Assembly (NCBI RefSeq): GCF_963576615.1
Contig: NC_088711.1
Coordinates: 37,320,621-37,384,620, forward strand
Direction of reading: 5' to 3'
DNA length: 64,000 nt
From: Watersipora subatra
Taxonomy: Eukaryota > Bryozoa > Gymnolaemata > Cheilostomatida > Watersiporidae
Positions 57,135 to 64,000 of this stretch are shown piece after piece. Positions within the stretch are counted from its first letter, which is position 1; every line of letters begins with the position of its first letter. A program made the position numbers and the translations under genes. The notes beneath the pieces are model-generated. The model ran no database searches, had not been told where the DNA came from, and worked only from the letters and a program-made list of their open reading frames with translations.

Positions 57135-58020
57135 TTATGCCTGGTGTGCATACCTTGCGTAGTTCGGGCGATCTAATGAGAAGAAGAAAGGCAGCATTAA
57201 TCGCAGCGAGTTGCCATGAGACTCCCCGTCTGACTCTCTTGTTGCACGTATGACACTCAGTAGAATTCGGACAGCCTGTAGGTATAGGTTCCAGTACTTG
57301 TAAGTAGGGCTGTTTTTACACTGTACATCAATAAAAGCCTGGAACTGAGCTGACAATGACGGTGACTCTGAGCCAGAATACACTAGGGCTATGTCTCCTT
57401 TATTCACTGCTTGTACATGATCAATAGTGTTCATATGCTGCAATCGAGATAAAGCCTCATACGTAAACACTTGTGTGCATAAATGGATTGGTTATACATA
57501 TGACCTGACATAACTCCATTCATCGAACCACTGGCTATGATTCCCGACTTGACCAGTATATCATCAAATCTTGACATCTTGAACATTTTGCCGAGCGCAC
57601 CAAGAAATGCCATAGCAGTATGAAATTCACCAAGTCTGATGAAAAGTCGGTCTTTCAGCACCACATCCTTCCAGGAAATCTGCTGTGCTTTAGAGTAAAG
57701 AGCCAAGTCAAACACAATAGTCACAGATGTCAACTGAAACTGGTTAGCTTTTTCAACACTGGTTTTCAGTACATGTGCTGTGGTATATAAACTGGTAAGA
57801 GAAGCCTGAATGACATCAAGGTAGTGTAGTCGTAACTTTGGAAGAGAGTGGCTTACAGGGGTACTCTGTTTCTGAAAACCTGGCCAGTTGGGGAAGAGCT
57901 GATCACTGCTAGTCTTTGTAGCAATGAATGCTAATTCGTTCAATAAGGACTGTGGCAACATAGAGGCATTAGACAGAGAGAACACAGCCTCTGATGACAT
58001 TGTAGAGAAACTTCGCTTGC
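57135..58020 (-). pseudogene. Multidomain relic: conserved central region
   Basis: Two overlapping frames, separated by a frameshift near 57450. The first has LPQSLLNELAFIATKTSSDQ, LFPNWPGFQ, TIVFDLALYSKAQQISWKDV and FIRLGEFHTAMAFLGALGKM; the second has YKYWNLYLQAVRILLSVIRA and LPFFFSLDRPNYARYAHQ. This is the best preserved part; no named domain is known to me. Confidence 0.7.
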
Positions 58021-58152
58021 CTAGGTAGTATGAAGGTAAAACGTTGAGAGGGTTATGAATAGTTCTGACTCTCTTTAATACCAGGGTGGATGCTGCATAT
58101 GAGACAATATTATCAGGAGATGTAGTGCTCTGACTCTGTTACATGATACCGT

Positions 58153-58449
58153 TCACATGATGACTAGTACCTGACCCACTTTTGTCTCCTCAAAGAAATA
58201 AATGTTGTCAAACACAAGCACTAGCGGGTGTTTATCTTTAAATCCAGGGAGTATTGGACTGTTTGTGACTTGTAGCTTGACAGAGGCTATTGCTGTTTCT
58301 GCTCTATTCACTGAATCATAACTCACAGCATGACCAAACTTGTTCAATAAGCGGAATATATGTGCCGACCGGGTCATATGCTTGACTGTCACGCCGAGAC
58401 TCAAAGATTTGGGTGTCTGTATTTGGCCATCAGAAGGCATGCGCACCAA
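58153..58449 (-). pseudogene. Multidomain relic: GHAVSYD / VFDNIYFFEE segment
   Basis: SLSLGVTVKHMTRSAHIFRL, LNKFGHAVSYDSVNRAETAI and PLVLVFDNIYFFEETKVGQV. The acidic VxDNxxFxEE motif is strongly conserved in the family as I know it and could hold catalytic residues (inference). Confidence 0.65.
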
Positions 58450-58619
58450 ATCTTGACAAATTGATAAAATCTTCGCTTTAGTGTCTGAACCAAGAAAAAC
58501 ACGTTCTTCCTTATCTATAGGCTCCTCGCTCTTTCCACAAACAGAGCTAGAAAGTTATAAAGAACAGAAAGTACAGATTCTTCTGTTTCTTTTAGGGTAA
58601 AGGTAGAAGCGATTGGGGG

Positions 58620-58919
58620 CTAGGGAGGAGAATAACTATGATCGACTATGGCATTTCGGAGTGCCAGTGCATCATAATAGAGATCCTGCTTATCATCTGA
58701 ATGAATTTTGAGATCAGGGTCATTCACTCCAGTGTCATGATTTTCTGAGCTTAGCAAGGAGTCATCATGTGTGATGGTAGTCAGTTGAGAATAGGATGCA
58801 TTTCTATGGTACACCAGTTCACTTGGATTGCGCTGTGGAGGCTTATCAAACTGCAACTCAGGATAGCGGGGGCATAGATAGGTTTTCAGAAAATCATTTC
58901 TACAAAGAAAAACACCCAT
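58620..58919 (-). pseudogene. Multidomain relic: YPELQFDKP segment
   Basis: Frame with FLKTYLCPRYPELQFDKPPQ and RNPSELVYHRN, a short conserved block of the family, then a poorly conserved acidic linker (DDKQDLYYDALALRN). Confidence 0.6.
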
Positions 58920-59889
58920 CTTACTAAAGTTTGGACCTTTGTTGCCAAATATTTACTCAGTAGTATAATCAATTAGAAACATGTGTTATCAACCTCTTTA
59001 AATTTTCAGAGTATTTGAGTTAGTTTTCAGTTAGCAAAAGACAAGTTGCCCATGAATCTATTTTGCAATGGGAAATTCCATTTAAAAAGTTTTCAAAAAC
59101 TAATTAACAATCCATTACTGGCGCTATGCATTGATCATGCATACTTCTCGAAATCAGGGGCATCATCATACTTATTGTGGAGCTCTCTTAACTGAGTCAT
59201 TAATAGGATCCGCTTCATGGTGACTAATCAATAAGTGATCACTTCCCGGCAGAAGTTAGGGCTGAGTCGTATCTCCAGATTACTAAAAAATTAAGTGAAA
59301 TATTATTACAAATGCATATGGTACTGTTTGTCACAATAGATGCTCATGTACCATTATGCTCAGATAGGATGTACTGTAATTCATAAAAAGGTGCTCCCTC
59401 ACCAAGGAAACAATCATCAATTTTTTTATTGTTTAGAAGGACACTAGTCCAGCATAGGCCATATTAAGAAGTTTTTCCAATTTCACATACAAAGACAGGA
59501 TGGAAGTGTATTAAGTGTTAGATTATGCATTCTGGTTTGCAAAAGAAATGGCCACACTTCACACAATCTGTATATTGTACAGTGTATCATATATTAGGAT
59601 TTTACCTGATTGAGTAAAGATTCACTGAAAAGAAACAGAGTATAGCTGAACTATGGCATGTTATAAATAATTTAAATTCTACGTATTAAGTATTGATGTA
59701 AATCGCAATTCACACACTTTTCATATTTCATTTGGTGCCTTGCCGAAATATAAGTATACCTATATGGTGGACATGTCATATTAGTTTGTACTCTGGTTTT
59801 GGTTGATATTGGATGACGGGAGCAGTTATGTACATAACATCCAGCAATAATGTTCATATTCACAAAAATAACAATGTACAGTGATTGCA

Positions 59890-60350
59890 CCAACCTGGAT
59901 AACGCGCCCTTGTCTTGTGTGTGGGAGTTATACAATGATTTCAGCCTTGGGTATTGGTAGTAACACTGTTTGTGGTAACACATCTCCTGAGCGACGGCGT
60001 CGGCAGAGAGAAAATGTACCAGGAGGCTATGATCAGCTTTTCGCTCAGCAGCTTGTTTTAATTTACCTTGTAAAAACAAACATTACAATTCAACAAATCA
60101 CAAATGCTAGATTAATTAGTTTCTACGGTAGAGTTTGTGATAAACATAATGCCAAGGTTACTTAACTTATCAGCATATTTGGTCTTTGCCCTTAGTAGAC
60201 CATCTCTGATGCGCTTACCAGCTTTCTTAGTTCACCGCTCCTTTTTTCCACAAATAACACATAGTTTGGGTAGGGTAGTCTCAGCTCTTGAGGATGAGGA
60301 GCGCAGTTGTTTAGCAGTGGGCTCAGGATCTTCATTCTCATGAGTGACAA
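59890..60350 (-). pseudogene. Multidomain relic: N-terminal zinc segments
   Basis: A possible exon after TTTCTTTCAAG at about 60350 encodes acidic residues, then ETTLPKLCVICGKKER, a TGA in place of a likely Trp, TKKAGKRIRDGLLRAKTKY. The next (about 59894-60079) has LVHFLSADAVAQEMCYHKQC and YYQYPRLKS. Cys and His spacing suggests metal binding. Confidence 0.65.
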
Positions 60351-60419
60351 TCTTGAAAGAAACATATACCAATAAAATTTAACCAGATGCAGGCATTCAT
60401 ATATTTCATTCATCATTCA

Positions 60420-62045
60420 GAATTGTCTAGACGACAGAGAAGACGAGCATAGACGAGTTGTCTAGACGAGCATAGATCAAAGTTTGTAATTTTAATGTAA
60501 TAAATGTAATTTAAATTTTTTGCTGACTCAGTTGTTTGGGTGAATTTCTTTGGCTAGTGCTTTGAAAGTGACAGCAACAAATCATAATGCTGATTATCTC
60601 GCTCAGAAATCAAAAACATGTTGATTGGAACTCAATTTCTCAATATAAATAAATTCTTAGAACTCCACACACTGTATTCACTCTTAAACGACCTTGCGAT
60701 TCGAACCAATCAAATGGCTGAAACTCGTTTGACAAGAGAGAGCAGCTCCTCAATTTTGGTTCCATAAAAATCATTAATTATGAGTGAATGTGCAGGTTTG
60801 CAGTGAGTTACTACCTGCCATGTTGTTCAGCGCCTTCAACTTTATAACCCACAACCCACACATCGTATATCCATGCAACTGGAGCGGAACTGAACAAAAG
60901 TTGGAGTTGGCTTACTGACTATTATAAAATATTTATGAGAAATAATAATCACAGACAATGTATGTCATGTCTGAAAAAAGAAACTTGCATTGAAATTGTG
61001 GTCATCTAATGTATCATCAGCATCAAAATCCAAGATAACTGTGTCTGTGACCGAATCAATTATCTGCCATGTCTGCTGGATGGATGTTCTACAGTTCTAG
61101 TCATGTTGGAGCGCTAGTGGTAGTTTAGTAAAAAATTTAAAAGTATAAATATACAGTTATTTCTCAAATTTATTTTAATTATTTTGTTACAAGTTCTTGT
61201 AGAGTAGAGCCTTCAACAGTAGCGGGATGTAATTGTGAAGTGAATGAGTGAAAGATTGACTCAGTCATTGGGTTTGATTAGTGTAAAAACGCTCCATGCA
61301 TGATTTTAAATGGGTCGATGAGGATGGGACAGGGTTCTGTCCTGCCACCTGAACATCCTCGTTTCATGAACCTTGACTTCAGATTTTTGTAATGAAATAT
61401 AAATAGCTTTCAAGAATGGATGTGATATCTACATATATGTAAAGCAAAGATTAAAAGCCTTTCAAGAGAAAATAGTGTCAATTTTCATGGAAGATTCTGT
61501 GTATCCGGTCCAAGCACGCAGGCGCAGTTTTTATCATATGGAAACGGAAACCGCACCGAAAAATCACAACTCAAATTCACACCGATTAACTGGCGTTCCC
61601 GGTTTAGTCCGATGTCAGAAAATAAAAGATTCAACTCGATTTAATAGAAACTAACCGCAACCACCGGATCAAACTGAAATATCGTGCAGATCTACGATGA
61701 ACATAAAAAGTAAATAAAATGTAGGCATATAGTTTTATAGTAATTACAACAATTGTTTTTCAAAGGGGATAACTCTGCACTAAGGCACTTAATGCAACTC
61801 GATAAATATCACACAGCCCCTCAATAGACTGCAGTTTTCATTGCTTATTGTTTGTTGATTGCTTGCTCCAGTTCCTGCATCTTTAGCTCAATATTCTTCA
61901 TCGTGTTGCTGGGTTGTTGTCAAATTGCTTTTTCTTCTTTTATATATTCACCATTTTTATGCTGTGTCAATCTCTGATGATCCGATCGGCTGATGCAAAC
62001 TTTTCGTTTGCAGTATTTATAGACAACCTAATGTCACTCAGGAGC
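60420..62045. other. Unassigned region
   Basis: Short AGACGAGCATAGA repeats occur near 60430-60475. No exon, array or transposon terminus is supported. Confidence 0.4.
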
Positions 62046-62840
62046 TTAAACCATAACTGTCACGTACAACTTTTATCATATTTTCTAGGTAAATCAGCTA
62101 TGCTGATTTCGATTTTGGACTCAAAATAAAGATTGGTCCACTAACCTTCAAAGTCATTTAGGCTTTTTTAAAGCGTTTCAATATCCGTTTCGAAAACAGC
62201 ACAATCGGCATTACAAGCCCCGCCCATAAATATGGGATGAAACCTAGCTTTTTCAGGAACGGAAGTTAGGAATGTTTAGTCCGATTTAGAATAATAGAGA
62301 TTGGTGTCTTAAAACCCATTATCTAAATCCAACCTGTAAAATAATCTCAGTCTTTTATGAAAGGTGTATAAACTATCTAAAATTGCTTGTAGCTTGTTAC
62401 ATGATGTTTAAATAGGCTGAACGCCGAGAAAAATGAGCTCAAAAAGCACGGTTTTATCACAAGCTAGCGTTGTTATCGCACTTTTTTAAATATGCAATGT
62501 TAAATAGCTTATCTACCTTTTAGAAAAGACTGAGATTATTTTTAAGGCTGAATTTAGATATTAATGGATTTTAAAACGCCCATCCTCATTATTCTAAATC
62601 GGTCTGAACATCCCTATGTAACTTCTGTTCCTAAAAAGCTAGGTTACGTCACGTATTTATGGGCGGAGCTTGTTGTGCCGATCGTGTTGTTTTCGAGACC
62701 GATATTAAAACGCTGTAAAAAAGCCTTCATTACTCTGAAAGTTAGTGGACTAATCTTTATTTTGAATACAAAATCGGAATCAGCAGGTCTGATTTACCTG
62801 GTAAATACGATAAAAGTTGTATGTAACAGTTATGGTTTAA
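62046..62840. mobile_element. TTAA-bounded 795-bp foldback element
   Basis: TTAA at 62046-62049 and 62837-62840. The ends ACCATAACTGTCACGTACAA / ACCATAACTGTTACATACAA are inverted repeats, and similarity in inverted orientation continues for about 350 bp per side with substitutions and indels, leaving a small centre near 62400-62470. Unrelated in sequence to the 13246-14131 element although it uses the same target. Confidence 0.85.
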
Positions 62841-62879
62841 GGTGGGGGGTCCTGTTGTCAGTCTTTTGTGAGTTGCTTT

Positions 62880-64000
62880 AAAGATGCCAATCATATAGAA
62901 GCTAGTCTCACCGGGGTTGGCTGCATAGCTTCGACATGTTTGCTATTTACCTTGGCAATGACGACGGTACATCGTGGCTGCTTGGGTTTTCCAGCCAACA
63001 CCGCAGCAATGGTGCTTTTAATGACTGTAGGAGAGAACACTGCAGTAATGGCTGTGTCGGGTTCTGACAGTCAGGGTTTGTGACAGAACCTTCGGAAGGG
63101 GATTCATCAAATTGTGACTCACTGTTTGGCAAGTATCGGAAGCCCTGTGGAGTTGGTACTGTCTTCTGGCTCGGCCATGGTACTGTGAAGGGTCATACGT
63201 GACGACAGGGCCGTTTCATATGATAGGGTATTTGAGTTTCATCACCAAACTCTTCAGCTCCTGTACATCATGTTTATTTTTTTGTTATGCCAATACCGTG
63301 GCCAACTGAAAGAGTCATTGGTGTTATTTGTTTTTAAGCAATGCTCAAACATCTGTTCTCTTGTAAAGCAAATTGCCTTAAGATGTGGGATCACAGGTAG
63401 CTCTCGAGTGTGGCTGTTTTTTCTGTAGCGTTAAATGACTCTAAGGAGCACACTCGAAAGTGGGGAACATTTTTTGGCTTGCATGTATCGACGGGTGCTC
63501 TTTTCTACCACAAACTTTAACCGTTAGTGATTCAGTAGATCAATTGCTTCCTCCGTCATAGATTGTCTTTATATACCTTTATTGTTATATTTTTATTGTT
63601 TTTCGACCAATTCTCTATGGCTTTCATCTTCTTGAGAGCTGTTAGATTACCCTCTGTACTAACCACATAACCCAGATACTCCACTTGGGGTTGGAACAGT
63701 GAAGACTTTGATGCTTTCAGCGTTACCCGGCATATCTGAGTCTGGTGAATACCTTTTCCAGCCTTTTTAGTTGAATGGGGAAATCAGCGAATCAAATGAA
63801 ATCAGTAATGAAGACTTGTTCACATAGAAGACGAGTCTCTCAGTGTAAGCCTCAAAAGATAGGTGGCAAAAGCAGAGGTCAGTCTGAAAAGTAAAATCTT
63901 TCTTTTTCAAATTCCTCCCCTCTTATTGAACGTAGTTGCAGCCTTGTCTTGCACATCTTTACTCAGTGGTACTTGCCAATATCCAGGCAGTAGATCCAGG
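62880..64000 (-). mobile_element. Third gypsy pol relic, running off the right edge
   Basis: Minus-strand fragments LDLLPGYWQVPLSKDVQDKA (RT motif A, at about 63945-64000) and RLEKVFTRLRYAG, with QVEYLGYVVSTEGNLTALKK (RT thumb side, about 63640-63770). Further fragments at 62950-63200 include VTYDPSQYHG and CQNPTQPLLQCSLLQ with no certain assignment. Stops and frameshifts are frequent. It differs in sequence from the 22.9-25.9 kb pol. Confidence 0.7.

Larger units (their letters stand above)
54421..60350 (-). pseudogene. Large multidomain protein of an uncharacterised, probably mobile family
   Basis: One gene relic of about 6 kb, read from 60350 down. Segments in order: CVICGK zinc motif; YHKQCYYQYPR; FLKTYLCPRYPELQFDKP; a helical region with HMTRSAHIFRLLNKFGHAV and VLVFDNIYFFEET; FDLALYSKAQQISWKD with RLGEFHTAMAFLGALGKMF; LPFFFSLDRPNYARYAHQ; VYWAEMTGMADTHPDLY; DFFAPIKASKVSTFHDTKK; a PIN/XPG-like IDAMALIQAL part; GLHAFTGCDVVSSFSGKGKM; and a CXC-like tail. 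Stops, frameshifts and possible introns divide it. The order is shared by many uncharacterised invertebrate predicted proteins I recall; transposition is inferred from that multiplicity and from its mobile-element neighbours, not shown. Confidence 0.7.

Noticed and set aside
60685..60705. GGTTCGAATC B-box-like sequence on the minus strand
   Set aside because: No A box or cloverleaf at proper distance, so no tRNA call.

Overview
The window is AT-rich nuclear DNA from an invertebrate animal, with spliced exons, minisatellite-filled introns and a dense layer of decayed transposable elements. The mix (Ty3/gypsy, piggyBac, P-type, hAT, pogo/Tigger, a THAP-domain TTAA element, a tRNA-derived SINE) fits a lophotrochozoan such as a mollusc or bryozoan, but nothing in the sequence proves the clade. 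No bacterial-type operons, rRNA genes, CRISPR arrays or intact tRNA genes were seen.

Region 1 (about 1-15.3 kb, minus strand) holds the only clear host gene: a multi-exon protein kinase. Its glycine loop, catalytic Lys, HCD catalytic loop, DLG motif, APE motif and C-lobe lie in separate exons with matching phases and GT-AG borders. The gene runs off the left edge. Its introns carry at least six unrelated minisatellites (units 13, 22, 34, 35, 38 and 39 bp), several touching a splice site, plus TA-flanked and TTAA-flanked non-autonomous elements.

Region 2 (16.7-40.0 kb) is transposon-dominated: a pogo/Tigger relic; two inverted copies (18.6-22.5 kb and 36.4-40.0 kb) of a 3.6-3.9 kb THAP-domain transposon with TTAA-like flanks that carries a second, convergent gene resembling the P2X7 cytoplasmic cysteine-rich domain; a minus-strand gypsy pol relic (22.9-25.9 kb); a P-element-like transposase relic (26.3-27.8 kb); and a spliced piggyBac-type transposase pseudogene (31.0-33.3 kb). 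A possible two-exon host gene fragment lies just beyond (40.2-40.8 kb).

Region 3 (41.8-53.7 kb) has a plus-strand gypsy gag-pol relic with an LTR-like 3' end, a 664-bp foldback element, a hAT element with a near-perfect 8-bp target duplication, a duplicated 525-bp segment between a minus-strand PHD-finger ORF and a plus-strand pogo-like ORF, and a BED/hAT transposase relic.

Region 4 (54.4-60.4 kb, minus strand) is a broken copy of a very large multidomain protein: N-terminal Cys/His segments, a conserved central region, a PIN/XPG-like segment, an AFTGCD-containing segment and a cysteine-rich CXC-like tail. I recognise it from memory only as a recurring uncharacterised family of invertebrate predicted proteins, and it is the most interesting under-described object here.

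Region 5 (62.0-64.0 kb) has a TTAA-bounded 795-bp foldback element and a third gypsy reverse-transcriptase relic running off the right edge. Apart from the kinase and possibly the 40 kb fragment, nearly all coding potential is mobile-element derived and disrupted.
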